Positions 42,701-51,083 of a DNA stretch of 64,000 bases are shown one piece after another. Source of the stretch: Collinsella sp. TF08-11AT (GTDB taxonomy: Bacteria > Actinomycetota > Coriobacteriia > Coriobacteriales > Coriobacteriaceae). The translations under genes were made by a program, and so were the position numbers. The stretch's first letter is position 1. Each line of letters starts with the position of its first letter. The notes beneath the pieces are model-generated. The model saw only the letters and a list, made by a program, of their open reading frames with translations. It made no database searches and was not told the DNA's origin. Where the stretch lies: assembly GCF_003437035.1 (NCBI RefSeq), contig NZ_QSRL01000010.1:20992-84991 (forward strand), read 5' to 3'.

Positions 42701-44581
42701 CTGCCCGAGCTTATCTCGAGCTTTGGCTTTGCGGTCTTTACCGAGGATTCGCTCGCGCATCTGGTAAAGCCCGAGCGTCCGATTCGCGTCGTCGACCAGT
42801 GGATGTACCACAGTCGCCTGTACGCCGTGGCCCGTTTTGTGACGATGCGCAACGACCTGGACCTGATCCAGCTCAATTCCTTCGGCTGCGGCCTCGATGC
42901 CCTGACCACCGATCAGGTACAGGAAATCCTGGAGGCCAGCGGCAAGATCTATACCGTGCTTAAGATCGACGAGGTGTCCAACCTGGGCGCCGCGCGCATT
43001 CGCATCCGCTCGCTCATGGCGGCACTCAAGGACCAGGAGGCCGAGCGCTTGGCCGAGGCCACGGCTGCGGGCGAGGTCTTTGAGCAGGGCGACGCTGCGC
43101 CGGTGGCGCCCTCCACGGATGCCCCCGCGTTCGCGAGCCGCAAGTACGCGTTCGAGGCACAGCGTGAGAGCGCCTCGACCGCATGGCCCAAGGTGCCCTT
43201 TACCGAGCAGATGCGCGACGAGGGCTATACCATCCTGTGCCCGCAGATGGCGCCGATCCACTTTGACCTGGTCAAAGAGGTGTTCCGCGGTGCCGGCTAC
43301 AACTTGGAGCTGCTGCCCTCGACCGACCACGATGCCGTCGAGGCTGGCCTGCGCTATGTGAACAATGACATTTGCTACCCGTCGATTCTGGTGACGGGCC
43401 AGATTATGGAGGCCATCGAGAGCGGTCGGTACGACCTGTCCAAGACCGCCGTGGTCATCAGCCAGACCGGCGGCGGCTGCCGTGCCACCAACTACATCGC
43501 GCTCATCCGCAAGGCCCTGCGCGAGAGCGGCCACCCCGAGATCCCCGTGATCTCGCTTTCGGCCGTGGCGCTGGGCGAGGACAACCCCGGCTTTAAGCTG
43601 ACGCCGGCGCTGCTTAAGCAGGCAGTCTACGCGGTGCTCTTTGGTGACGTGATGATGCAGATGCTCTACCGCTGCCGCCCGTACGAGGCCACGCCCGGTG
43701 CCGCCAACGCGCTCTACGAGGAGTACATGGCGCGTGCCCGCAAGCTGGCGCCCAAGTTTAACCGCCACAACTACACCAAGCTGTGCCGCGAGGCCATCCG
43801 CGCGTTCGACACCATGCCGCTCGTGGGCGAGGGCACCAAGCCGCGCGTGGGCGTGGTCGGTGAGATCTTGGTCAAGTTCCATCCCACGGCTAACAACCAC
43901 GTGGTCGATGTCATTGAGCGCGAGGGCTGCGAGGCCGTGGTGCCGGGCCTGCTCGACTTCTTCCTCTACTCCATGAGCAACGCCGAGCTGCAGAAAGACG
44001 AGCTGGGAAGCTCTGCTACTACACGCGCGGGCATGCAAGCGCTCATCAAGCTTGTGGACTGGATGCGCACGCCGGTGGAGGAGATGCTCGAGAAGTCCCG
44101 CCGCTTCGAGGCGCCCGAGCGCATCGGCACCATGGCCGACAAGGCCCGTACGGTACTTTCGGTGTGCAACAACATGGGCGAGGGCTGGCTGCTCACGGCC
44201 GAGATGCTCGACCTGATCGACCATGGTGCGCCCAACATCATCTGCACGCAGCCCTTTGCGTGCCTGCCCAACCACGTGGTGGGCAAGGCCGTGATCAAGG
44301 AGCTGCGCCGCCAGCATCCTGAGAGCAACATTGTCGCGGTGGACTACGACCCCGGTGCGTCCGAGGTCAACCAGCTCAACCGCATTAAGCTCATGATCAG
44401 CGTGGCCAAGGAAAACATGCGCGCCGGCAAGGGCTTTAAGCTCGAGAAGGTGGCGCCGCTCGCGATGGACGAGGTCACCGGTCAGATGCGTGCCCATGAC
44501 GGCTGCGTGAGCTGCGGGCCGGCCAGCGAGGAGGCCGTCACATCGGTCGCCAAGCGTCTGGGACGCGGCATTAAGAAGTAG
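39800..44581 (+). CDS. giant acyl-CoA dehydratase activase-like protein, 1593 residues
   Basis: Multidomain protein of the 2-hydroxyacyl-CoA dehydratase activase (HgdC/BadFG) superfamily. Residues 1-75 are an Ala-rich extension. The first ASKHA domain starts at LHLGIDVGSTTVKLAV (85-370) and the second at VFIGIDAGSTTMKAAL (about 402-660). Both keep the two cysteines that hold the [4Fe-4S] cluster (NGTCAGGTG and ASRCGVF; NEACSSGCG and GSRCTVF). A cysteine cluster, RCGRCSNNC, lies near 687, then a DUF2229-type/HgdB-like region from about 750 to the end. Activator and dehydratase-like parts are thus in one chain. The substrate is unknown. Expressed with the TetR gene; a terminator follows. Confidence 0.9.
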   Translation: MSKLVEGIKDRMVAAAREAAPAVVNAAQKAATAAAEKVVEAVADAKNAAGETSIASEPATAAEPVAAAHAPEGAIFNPEAARGNLHLGIDVGSTTVKLAVLNDDNQIVYAKYQRHHTDVRACARDLFEGAATVLPTAQMTCAITGSGGLLLSQWLDLEFVQEVIASKRAVETLIPATDVAIELGGEDAKIIYFDNGIEQRMNGTCAGGTGAFIDQMATLLHTDASGLNELAANATTIYPIASRCGVFAKTDVQPLLNEGARPEDVAASIFQAVVTQTISGLACGRPIRGNVAFLGGPLQYLSELRHRFYLTLNLDEEHRIVPQNAHLFVASGAAMAHESNKLSTFPQLIEAIDALGDTQGAEVERLDPLFATDEDFAEFKTRHDTEVVPKGKLDGYTGRVFIGIDAGSTTMKAALVGEDGQLLHTWYGNNNGDILGTAKVIMADFYNHIPAGCTIGHVTTTGYGEALLIEALKADSGEIETVAHLRGAKAFLPGVEFILDIGGQDMKCLRVKDGVIEHIMLNEACSSGCGSFIESFAVSMNMDVRAFADAAIHAKAPVDLGSRCTVFMNSRVKQAQKEGATVGDIAAGLSYSVIKNALFKVIKLRDPKEIGSQVIVQGGTFMSDATLRAFEQLTGVHAVRPDIAGCMGAYGAALLARDRAGADGISTILSAEDIAHLTVTQKHVRCGRCSNNCQLTVNDFGGGRRFITGNRCEKGAGHKKQKTEAPNLFKKKNELLFNREVLSPDEAPRGTVGIPRALNMYENYPFWHAFFTRLGFSVQLSDQSSKKTYQAGIESMPSESVCYPAKMSHGHVMNLIDRDVDFIWMPCVRWERKEDPTAGNCYNCPIVMSYPTALALNIDEIREQNIEFLYPFVPYHDKTELKRRLYQVLAVDRVADAQAGRGRVRGPKITRSEVDAAVNAAFEADARFHEDIQTMGEEALKWVEDHGGHGIVLAGRPYHNDPEINHALPELISSFGFAVFTEDSLAHLVKPERPIRVVDQWMYHSRLYAVARFVTMRNDLDLIQLNSFGCGLDALTTDQVQEILEASGKIYTVLKIDEVSNLGAARIRIRSLMAALKDQEAERLAEATAAGEVFEQGDAAPVAPSTDAPAFASRKYAFEAQRESASTAWPKVPFTEQMRDEGYTILCPQMAPIHFDLVKEVFRGAGYNLELLPSTDHDAVEAGLRYVNNDICYPSILVTGQIMEAIESGRYDLSKTAVVISQTGGGCRATNYIALIRKALRESGHPEIPVISLSAVALGEDNPGFKLTPALLKQAVYAVLFGDVMMQMLYRCRPYEATPGAANALYEEYMARARKLAPKFNRHNYTKLCREAIRAFDTMPLVGEGTKPRVGVVGEILVKFHPTANNHVVDVIEREGCEAVVPGLLDFFLYSMSNAELQKDELGSSATTRAGMQALIKLVDWMRTPVEEMLEKSRRFEAPERIGTMADKARTVLSVCNNMGEGWLLTAEMLDLIDHGAPNIICTQPFACLPNHVVGKAVIKELRRQHPESNIVAVDYDPGASEVNQLNRIKLMISVAKENMRAGKGFKLEKVAPLAMDEVTGQMRAHDGCVSCGPASEEAVTSVAKRLGRGIKK

Positions 44582-44609
44582 CTTGCCCGCTATGGGCTAG
44601 ATATGAGAC

Positions 44610-44646
44610 AAACGGGTGGCAGCCGTGCCGGCTACCACCCGTTTTT
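44610..44646 (+). terminator. Rho-independent terminator
   Basis: AAACGGGTGGCAGCC pairs with GGCTACCACCCGTTT (one mismatch), followed by TT and then GCTGG. It ends the TetR-activase operon. Confidence 0.88.
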
Positions 44647-44698
44647 GCTGGACATATGTTGCGTAAACGCCCCAACTATCACCCTTTGCGAACTTAGA

Positions 44699-44828
44699 TT
44701 TCGGAAGTATGCGGCAAAATCTGAATAGGCCGAGCACACCGGATATGTCAAAGCTGTGTACCTGCGGTTTTATTGGCGAAAATCAGGACGTGCTCAAGAG
44801 TTTCGGAATTTGCCGCATACTTCCGAAA
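44699..44828. repeat. inverted repeat, CGGAAGTATGCGGCAAA arms
   Basis: Arms 44699-44720 and 44807-44828 pair nearly perfectly; an inner stem GAGCAC/GTGCTC extends it. A single half-copy is at 45993 and fragments at 12147. With the terminator it fills most of the 415-base gap 44582-44996, which has no gene. Confidence 0.82.
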
Positions 44829-44996
44829 ACGACGTCTCGGTGGCACCAAAAACTGCCCTCGGAACCCTGAGATAATGAACATATGTAGCCGTTTGCCGCG
44901 AAATACCGCCCGTTTATAGAACCCACCCCCAACGCGCGTCATCCTTACGGTTGAATAAATACACATCAATGGAATTACGTAAGAGAGGACCGTCCC

Positions 44997-45956
44997 ATGA
45001 GCTACAAGACCGTTTGTGTTGCCGGCGGCGGCGTGTTGGGAAGCCAGATTGCCTTTCAGGCTGCCTACTGCGGCTTTGATGTAACGATTTGGCTGCGCAA
45101 CGAGGGCAGCATCGGCCGCACCCAGCCCAAGATCGATCACGTGCGCAAGGAGTACATCGCGGCAATCGAGGGCATGGAGGACGGTACGGGCGAGTGGTGC
45201 GCCGGTATCGCCGATGGCACCCAGCCCTTCGACAAGGAAGCGGCGCTCGCCGCCGTCGAGCGTGCCTACTCCACACTCAAGCTGGAGCTCGATCTTGCCA
45301 AGGCCGTGGCCGACGCCGACCTGGTCATCGAGTCTATGGCCGAGGACACCCAGGCAAAGATCGACTTCTACAAGAAGCTCGCCCCGGTTCTGCCGCAAAA
45401 GACCGTCATCGTGACCAACTCATCCACGCTGCTGCCGAGCACCTTTGCCAAGTACACCGGCCGTCCCGAGAAGTACCTGTCGCTGCACTTTGCCAACTCT
45501 ATCTGGAAGAACAACATGACCGAGGTCATGGCACAGGACCAAACCGACAAGCGCTACTTCGACGAGCTCGTCGACTTTGCCAACGACATCCGCATGCTTG
45601 CCCTGCCCGTCAACAAGGAAAAGAACGGCTACCTGCTCAATTCCATGTTGGTGCCGTGGCTGCTTTCGGGCCTTGACCTGTATGTCTCGGGTGTGAGTGA
45701 CCCCAAGAGCGTCGACCTCGCGTGGACGCGCGGCACCGGCGCTCCCAAGGGGCCGTTCCGCGTGTTCGACACCGTGGGCATCCAGACGGCGTACAACATC
45801 GTCATGCAGTACCAAAAGGTCCCGGGCTTGGTGAGCCCGCTGCTCAAAAAGATGATGATGCCCTACAACTTTAAGGCCATGGCCTCCGTCCTCAAGAAAA
45901 TGCTCGACGAAGGTAAGCTGGGCGAAAGCTCGGGCGAGGGCTTCTTTACGTACTAA
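44997..45956 (+). CDS. 3-hydroxyacyl-CoA dehydrogenase
   Basis: 319-residue NAD-dependent enzyme that interconverts 3-hydroxyacyl-CoA and 3-ketoacyl-CoA. The Rossmann motif VCVAGGGVLGSQIAFQAA is at the N-terminus, NSSTLLPSTFA near residue 140 and SLHFANSIWKNNMTEV near 160 carry the catalytic Ser/His/Glu set, and GPFRVFDTVGIQTAYNI is the C-terminal helical domain. The usual HFFNP is HFANS, which is atypical. No thiolase or crotonase is adjacent, but the giant dehydratase-activase-like gene lies just upstream, so an acyl-CoA theme is shared. Confidence 0.92.
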   Translation: MSYKTVCVAGGGVLGSQIAFQAAYCGFDVTIWLRNEGSIGRTQPKIDHVRKEYIAAIEGMEDGTGEWCAGIADGTQPFDKEAALAAVERAYSTLKLELDLAKAVADADLVIESMAEDTQAKIDFYKKLAPVLPQKTVIVTNSSTLLPSTFAKYTGRPEKYLSLHFANSIWKNNMTEVMAQDQTDKRYFDELVDFANDIRMLALPVNKEKNGYLLNSMLVPWLLSGLDLYVSGVSDPKSVDLAWTRGTGAPKGPFRVFDTVGIQTAYNIVMQYQKVPGLVSPLLKKMMMPYNFKAMASVLKKMLDEGKLGESSGEGFFTY

Positions 45957-45992
45957 AAATGATCTCTTGGGGGTGGAAGCGTTGGGGATCTA

Positions 45993-46027
45993 CGGTAGTA
46001 TGCGACAAGATCTGAATAGGTCGAGCA
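45993..46027 (+). repeat. half-copy of the 44699 repeat
   Basis: CGGTAGTATGCGACAAGATC and the following AATAGGTCGAGCA match the left arm of the 44699 element at 31 of 35 positions, but no inverted partner is present. The remaining bases up to 46226 hold no gene that I can see. Confidence 0.7.
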
Positions 46028-46226
46028 AGAGCTGTAGTGCGCGTTGACGTTTGGCCAATGGAGCGCAAAAACGCACCGTTCGCCGATACGCCTCTCGCGA
46101 GTGGTTGCCATATGGTTTGATGTTGGAAACATATGATTGCCGGCAGGCCGTAGGTGGCGTTTGCGCTGATATCGGAGGTTCCAAGTATGTTTCGTGCTCC
46201 GCTAAACAAGTACCGGGCTGGCTAAC

Positions 46227-46676
46227 ATGAGCCGCCGTTTTGTCTCGATAACCCTTGCGGTGGTTTGCCTGGCTGTGCTCCTGGGCGTTGCAGGGCAGTT
46301 TGCTATAAATCGAGAAACATCCTATATGCAGGAATGCGTTTCCGAAGGCTTTGCCATTGATGGTTACTATCGGGATGACAAAACAAGTCTGGAAACTCTG
46401 GCCTTTCTTGAGGAGGATAACCATCGGTGGCAACTGGTCGGCAAGGGCGGCAACTGCGTTGATGGACAGTTCGAGCGTATGGACGACCCCAACATTCTGG
46501 TGTTAAAGAATGAAAACGGCGAAGAATTCGGTACGGTCCACGTGGCGTATATTTCGCGCCGACGCGATCAGGGCTTGCTCTACCTATTTAGAGATACCAG
46601 GGTGACCCGTTTTTATCTGGTGAGTACCGGTCCGGCGTTTACAGTGGAGTCTGGCGATGTCGATGCGGACAGCTGA
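46227..46676 (+). CDS. hypothetical membrane-anchored protein, 149 residues
   Basis: Function not recognised. One N-terminal helix (VSITLAVVCLAVLLGVAGQFA, residues 6-26, seen as ITLAVVCLAVLLGVAGQFA) would anchor or export it. The remaining ~120 residues form a small, mainly beta domain with two cysteines (residues about 37 and 77) that could form a disulfide outside the cell. Several basic residues near the end (ISRRRDQGLLYLFRDTRVTR). No RBS of note. It may be a lineage-specific envelope protein. Confidence 0.65.
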   Translation: MSRRFVSITLAVVCLAVLLGVAGQFAINRETSYMQECVSEGFAIDGYYRDDKTSLETLAFLEEDNHRWQLVGKGGNCVDGQFERMDDPNILVLKNENGEEFGTVHVAYISRRRDQGLLYLFRDTRVTRFYLVSTGPAFTVESGDVDADS

Positions 46677-46801
46677 TTCACGGCAATAAATCAGCGAGCG
46701 GAGCGCGGCCATGGACCGCGTCCCGCTATTTGCTCGTGGCCCGCGTCACGTCTGCGCCATGTCGTGACTCGCGGCTGCGCGCATCCATCCCACGTCGCGT
46801 A

Positions 46802-47941
46802 TTACTGCACATCAAACTCCACGCGATCGAGCTCGGGCACATTGAGGTCGATGAGCTTGCGGGCTACACGGCGGTCGTGTGCCCCAAGCGCCTCGCTTGT
46901 CGTCACATGGGCGACAACCTCGCGCTCGACGATACCCTCCTCCTCGCCTTCGGTGGCCGAGGTCTCGACGGCAACGGTGTAATCCTTAAAGCCCGGCAGC
47001 ACCGCGGCAAGCTCGCGCGTGGTTTCGGTGACGCCATAGCCGTCCTGCACGCCGGCCTGCGCCGAGCCAATGGATCCCGCGGTCATAACGATGCAGGGGA
47101 TGGCAAAGATCACCGTGCCCACGATGATGCGGCGGCGCACCTTGTGTGACAGCTCATCGACCTCGGCATTTTCCTCGGCGGTCACAATGCCGTCGCCGTT
47201 GAGGTCGCGCTTGAGCGGCACGCGCAAAAGAAGCAGCACGGCTTCGGCAGCCAGTGCGATAAAGACCACGTTGATGCCAAACTCGTAGAGGGCCGAGAGA
47301 AACAGCGACCCGCTTGCGATGGCGATGCCATAGCCCGCCGCGCACAGGGGCGGCATGAGCGCGGTCGCCACGGCCACGCCGGCGATGAGCGTGGCGGGTT
47401 CCTGGTCGCGCGAGTTGCCCAGTCCGCCCGCAAAGCCGCCCGCGAGCGCGACGGCAAGGTCCCACACAGTCGGTGTCGAGTTGTCGATGATGGCGGCCGT
47501 GGTGGTGCCAAGGGGCGAGAGCTTAAAGTACAGCGTGGACGTGATTAGACAAAAGACCATCTGCAGCGCGAGGCCGGCAATTGCCTCGACGGCAATCTCG
47601 CGGTCGAGCGTGGCGATGCCGTATGCCATGGCAAGGACCGAGCCCATGAGCGGACAGATGAGCATGGCGCCCACGATGGCAATGTCCGAGTCGATATCGA
47701 GGCCGATGCTCGCGATCAACATGGCAATGATCAGGATGCATAAGTGCGAGCCAGTCAGGCGCGCCCCGTTTACAAAGCGCTTGCGAATCACGTGATAGGG
47801 CGCGCGTCCCTCGCGTATGTTGAACGCCTGCTTAAGGAAACGGGTGGCATTCTCCATGGCCTCGCTGTGTGCAGGGCGTATACCGTGACGACGATGATGA
47901 CGCTCGCGCAGCCGCTTGATCTGTTGTTTGTCGAGTTCCAT
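46802..47941 (-). CDS. DUF389 membrane protein with calcium-loop-like insertion
   Basis: 379 residues. After a basic N-terminus come the DUF389 helices: LCILIIAMLIASIGLDIDSD, then VGAMLICPLMGSVLAMAYGI, then GVAVATALMPPLCAAGYGIA, matching the TIGR00341-type family of unknown role. Between helices, near residue 245, lies DLNGDGIVTAEE, an EF-hand or dockerin-like calcium loop not usual in this family as I know it. The C-terminal ~70 residues form a small soluble domain. Alternative roles include transport. Single gene on the minus strand. Confidence 0.88.
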   Translation of the reverse strand: MELDKQQIKRLRERHHRRHGIRPAHSEAMENATRFLKQAFNIREGRAPYHVIRKRFVNGARLTGSHLCILIIAMLIASIGLDIDSDIAIVGAMLICPLMGSVLAMAYGIATLDREIAVEAIAGLALQMVFCLITSTLYFKLSPLGTTTAAIIDNSTPTVWDLAVALAGGFAGGLGNSRDQEPATLIAGVAVATALMPPLCAAGYGIAIASGSLFLSALYEFGINVVFIALAAEAVLLLLRVPLKRDLNGDGIVTAEENAEVDELSHKVRRRIIVGTVIFAIPCIVMTAGSIGSAQAGVQDGYGVTETTRELAAVLPGFKDYTVAVETSATEGEEEGIVEREVVAHVTTSEALGAHDRRVARKLIDLNVPELDRVEFDVQ

Positions 47942-48093
47942 GCTTACCTCGTTTAGCTTCTGAGCCGCTTCTTGCGTCTGTCGTCTTTACTCTACACCGC
48001 GTTAGGCGAGGTGTCAGACAAGGTTTGTTGACCTGGAAGTCAGGACAATCGACATGGCTAAAACGCCGTGAGGATCATAAGAGTCAAATAGAC

Positions 48094-48131
48094 AAAAAAG
48101 CGCGGGGCCGGTTTGATTCCGACCCCGCGCT
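48094..48131 (-). terminator. Rho-independent terminator of the OPT gene
   Basis: AGCGCGGGG/CCCCGCGCT stem with a GG-ATTCAA-type loop; TTTTTT follows in the minus direction. Confidence 0.9.
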
Positions 48132-48156
48132 CTGCGCTGGTGCGTTGTTGTTCGGC

Positions 48157-49860
48157 CTACCCCAGCAGGCTCAGACCAACAGAGACAAACGCCAGGATAA
48201 CGCCGACGATGGACTCGCCGCCGAGCAGGCCGCTGGCGACGACCAGGCCCTGCTCCTGGAAGGCGGCATCCTTGGAGGCCTTCTCCTCGTCCGAAAGACC
48301 GGCAGCGGCGTCGCGGCGTGCGGCCCACTTGTCGTAGGCGAGCTTGACGCAGGAGCCCAAGAAAGCCGTGAGCGACATATAGAACGGTAGGTACACGCCC
48401 AGGCCGATCATCATGGCCGGAATGCCGAGCCAGTACATGACGATGCCGGCGATAAAGCCGCCTGCGAACCACGGCACGCTCGGGATGCCCGAGACCATGG
48501 TGGCGACCACACTTGCCTGCGCGGCCACAAAGCTCTTGTCGGGGCCGAAAGCATCCGGACCATAGGCGGTGACGAGCGCGACCATGACGGCAGCGGCGAC
48601 CAGGGCGCCCACGATGCCGCCGATGGCCTGGCCGATCCACTGCGCACGCGGGTCGGTGCCCAGCACGGCGCCGGCCTTAAAGTCGTTCATGACGTCGCCC
48701 GCAAGGCCGCATGCCACGGCCACGATGCCGGCGATAAAGAACAGCTTGACCTGGGCGATCTGTGCGAAGGCAGCCACGATGAGCATGACGATGAGGCCGA
48801 AGATCTCCATGGGGTCGATGCCCGTCTGGCCGCAGCTCTGCGCGCTCATGATAGTGGTGACAAAGGTGAACAGCGTGACGATGACGGCCGGGACGGGGCC
48901 AAGGTCGAGCGCGATGGCGACGATCACGGCTATGGCGGCAGTACCCAGGCCGATGATGCCGGCGTCGAGCTTAAGCGAGCCCGAGATGAGCGACTGCTCG
49001 TCGGTGTCGCTGGAGCTGTCGGCGGCGAGGCCGCGGGCGATGCCGGCGACCTGCGGCAGGATGTCCTTGAGGACGACGGCGACGCCAAAGCCCATCATGA
49101 GGCCCATGCCGAGCGATTTGACGATGCCCTGCGCAGTCACAACGTCGAATAGACCCGCAGCGGTGCCGCCCACGATGATGCCAAAGTTACCTAGCAGCGC
49201 GCCGGCAAACCAGAAGGCAACCGGGGCGAAGCCAACCAAAAAGCCGATGGAGAGCAGCATGGGCGAGTTATAGATGGCAAAGGTCACGCCGGGGATATTG
49301 AGCGTGCACAGCATGCTGGGCACCACGCCCAGAGCGTCGCGAAGCACGCTGTAGATGCCTGCGATGGCCATGGAGCCAAAGAGCTGCTTGCCGGTCTTGC
49401 CGCCGGCCTCGGTGGCGCGCAGTGTCTGAGCTGCGGCATTGCCGGTGGGAAACTCCAGCGCGGCGTCCACGATGAAGTGGCGGTGGATGAGCGCCGTTGC
49501 CAGCAGGCCCAAGATGGTGCCGGCGAGTGCCACGATAAACATGTCGAGCCAGCTGATCTGGTCGGCATAGCCCAGCATCCAGGCGCCCGGGATGGTAAAC
49601 GCCAGGCCGCCGGCGACCATGGCGCCCGCGGACATGATGGTGTGGGTGACGTTGGCCTCGTTGAGGCTGGCGTTGCCCATGAGCTTCAGGAAGAACAGCG
49701 AGATGACGGCAGCGAAAATAATCGGCCAGGGGAGTGCACCCATCTTGAGGGCCGTGTAGGCCGAGCTTGCCGTGATGATCACGCAGCCAAGGACGCCGAT
49801 GACGACGCCGCGCAGCGTGAGTTGCCCGCGCATCGAAGCGCGGTTCGAGGGATTGCTCAT
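48157..49860 (-). CDS. OPT-family transporter
   Basis: 567 residues, about 14 predicted helices, of the oligopeptide transporter superfamily, which moves peptides or metal-siderophore complexes. RGVVIGVLGCVIITASSAYTALKMGALPWP at the N-terminus and NEANVTHTIMSAGAMVAGGLAFTIP are family-like (each seen in shorter blocks here: VIITASSAYTALKMGALPWP, NEANVTHTIMSAGAM). LEFPTGNAAAQTLRATEAGG near residue 137 is the clearest OPT signature. Substrate unknown. A long perfect palindrome lies between its start and coaX. Confidence 0.9.
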   Translation of the reverse strand: MSNPSNRASMRGQLTLRGVVIGVLGCVIITASSAYTALKMGALPWPIIFAAVISLFFLKLMGNASLNEANVTHTIMSAGAMVAGGLAFTIPGAWMLGYADQISWLDMFIVALAGTILGLLATALIHRHFIVDAALEFPTGNAAAQTLRATEAGGKTGKQLFGSMAIAGIYSVLRDALGVVPSMLCTLNIPGVTFAIYNSPMLLSIGFLVGFAPVAFWFAGALLGNFGIIVGGTAAGLFDVVTAQGIVKSLGMGLMMGFGVAVVLKDILPQVAGIARGLAADSSSDTDEQSLISGSLKLDAGIIGLGTAAIAVIVAIALDLGPVPAVIVTLFTFVTTIMSAQSCGQTGIDPMEIFGLIVMLIVAAFAQIAQVKLFFIAGIVAVACGLAGDVMNDFKAGAVLGTDPRAQWIGQAIGGIVGALVAAAVMVALVTAYGPDAFGPDKSFVAAQASVVATMVSGIPSVPWFAGGFIAGIVMYWLGIPAMMIGLGVYLPFYMSLTAFLGSCVKLAYDKWAARRDAAAGLSDEEKASKDAAFQEQGLVVASGLLGGESIVGVILAFVSVGLSLLG

Positions 49861-49993
49861 ATAAAACTCCTTTGCGTATATCCGCTTCCCCCGGGAGCGC
49901 CGTTACGGATACGGCGCGGGAAGTCGGGTTACCAAGGGCCGCCGCGTGAGCTCGCAAACGACCGCGCACCAGTATAGCGGCACGGCAGCTAAT

Positions 49994-50022
49994 TTGGGAC
50001 TGGGCTTTTTTAGCTATCCCAA
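49994..50022. repeat. short GGGACTGGG hairpin
   Basis: TTGGGA/TCCCAA stem around CTGGGCTTTTTTAGCTA. It carries a GGGACTGGG core like the dispersed family and sits 13 bases before the long palindrome. Confidence 0.55.
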
Positions 50023-50034
50023 GCGAAGCCGAAG

Positions 50035-50112
50035 GATGATTATTCTGGGACGGGGATTTAAAAATCATCAGGTACGCAATGATTTTTAAATCCCCGTCCC
50101 AGAATAATCATC
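50035..50112. repeat. perfect 34-base inverted repeat with 10-base spacer
   Basis: Arms 50035-50068 and 50079-50112 are exact reverse complements; the spacer is CAGGTACGCA. Each arm includes TTCTGGGACGGGGATTT. It separates the divergent OPT and coaX genes. A TATACT box (50117-50122) lies directly beside the right arm and may be the -10 of coaX. Confidence 0.93.
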
Positions 50113-50149
50113 GGGATATACTGCTGGGCAGACGAAAGGAGCGCCGACG

Positions 50150-51001
50150 ATGCTTAATGGGTGCGCATATATATTGACGGTCGACGTGGGCAACACGTTC
50201 ATTCGCTTTGGCCTGTTTGCAGAGGATTCGGCCGCGGCGCAGGAATGTCCGCTTGCGACATGCGAGATCACGACGCCGTCGAGCATTACGGCCGACGAAG
50301 CGCGCATGCGACTTGTGCAGGTCATGGGCGCGCTCGCCGCCGATGCAGGTGTGCCCGGGGTGCTTGCACCCGCCGCGGCCGTGCTGAGCTGTGTAGTCCC
50401 GGCGCTCGAGCGCCCGTGGAAGGCGGCACTTTCCCGCACCTGCACGGGGCGCGTGCTCACCGTGGGGCCGGGACTTAAGACCGGCATACCCGTGCACTAC
50501 GACGATCCGGCCGAGATCGGCCCCGACCGCATCGCCGATGCCGTGGCGGCCCGCGCCGTCTACGGCTCGCCGTGCATCGTGATTGACCTGGGCACGACGA
50601 CCAATATCGAGGTCATCGACGTGCACGGTACCTTTGTGGGCGGCGTTATCGCGCCAGGCCTGGCCCTCGGCGCCCGTTCGCTTTCGGCGGCAGCAGCGCG
50701 CCTACCCCAGGTTGAGCCCTCGGCGCCAACGCACGTCATCGGACGCAACACGCGTGAGGCCATGCGCTCGGGTGTGGTTTTGGGCGAGGTAGCCCGCATC
50801 GACGGAATGCTCGACATGGTGCTTGCCGAGATGCGCGCGACCAAGGCCGCGGGGGAGGGCGATGTGCCCATCGTCATTACCGGCGACGATGCCGAGGCAC
50901 TTGCGGCGCTGGTCGGCCATAGCCTGACGGTAGACGACGCGCTGACGTTGCGGGGTCTCGCCGAGCTCTACCGCATCAACCAAAAGCCCCGCCGCGCGTA
51001 G
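50150..51001 (+). CDS. coaX: type III pantothenate kinase (CoaX)
   Basis: Phosphorylates pantothenate in the first step of coenzyme A synthesis. The 283-residue ASKHA kinase shows the phosphate-1 motif TVDVGNTFIRFGLF near residue 10, GPDRIADAVAA near 122 with the catalytic Asp, and IDLGTTTNIEVID near 144. Type III enzymes are not inhibited by CoA and need a monovalent cation. The N-terminus begins MLNGCAYILTVD; GAAAGGAGC gives a good RBS. CoA supply fits the acyl-CoA enzymes elsewhere in the window, though linkage is not close. Confidence 0.94.
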   Translation: MLNGCAYILTVDVGNTFIRFGLFAEDSAAAQECPLATCEITTPSSITADEARMRLVQVMGALAADAGVPGVLAPAAAVLSCVVPALERPWKAALSRTCTGRVLTVGPGLKTGIPVHYDDPAEIGPDRIADAVAARAVYGSPCIVIDLGTTTNIEVIDVHGTFVGGVIAPGLALGARSLSAAAARLPQVEPSAPTHVIGRNTREAMRSGVVLGEVARIDGMLDMVLAEMRATKAAGEGDVPIVITGDDAEALAALVGHSLTVDDALTLRGLAELYRINQKPRRA

Positions 51002-51083
51002 GGCGAGGGGCTGGTGGGATAAGCGCCCCTACCTTTCACCTGCTACAATGGGCCAAACTATTGCGATTGCGGAGGTGTCTGCC

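Noticed and set aside
39725..44497. An antisense open frame of about 1,590 codons across the giant activase gene
   Set aside because: High GC and strong third-position bias create long antisense frames. The sense frame has clear family motifs and an RBS; the antisense translation is low in complexity and matches nothing I know.
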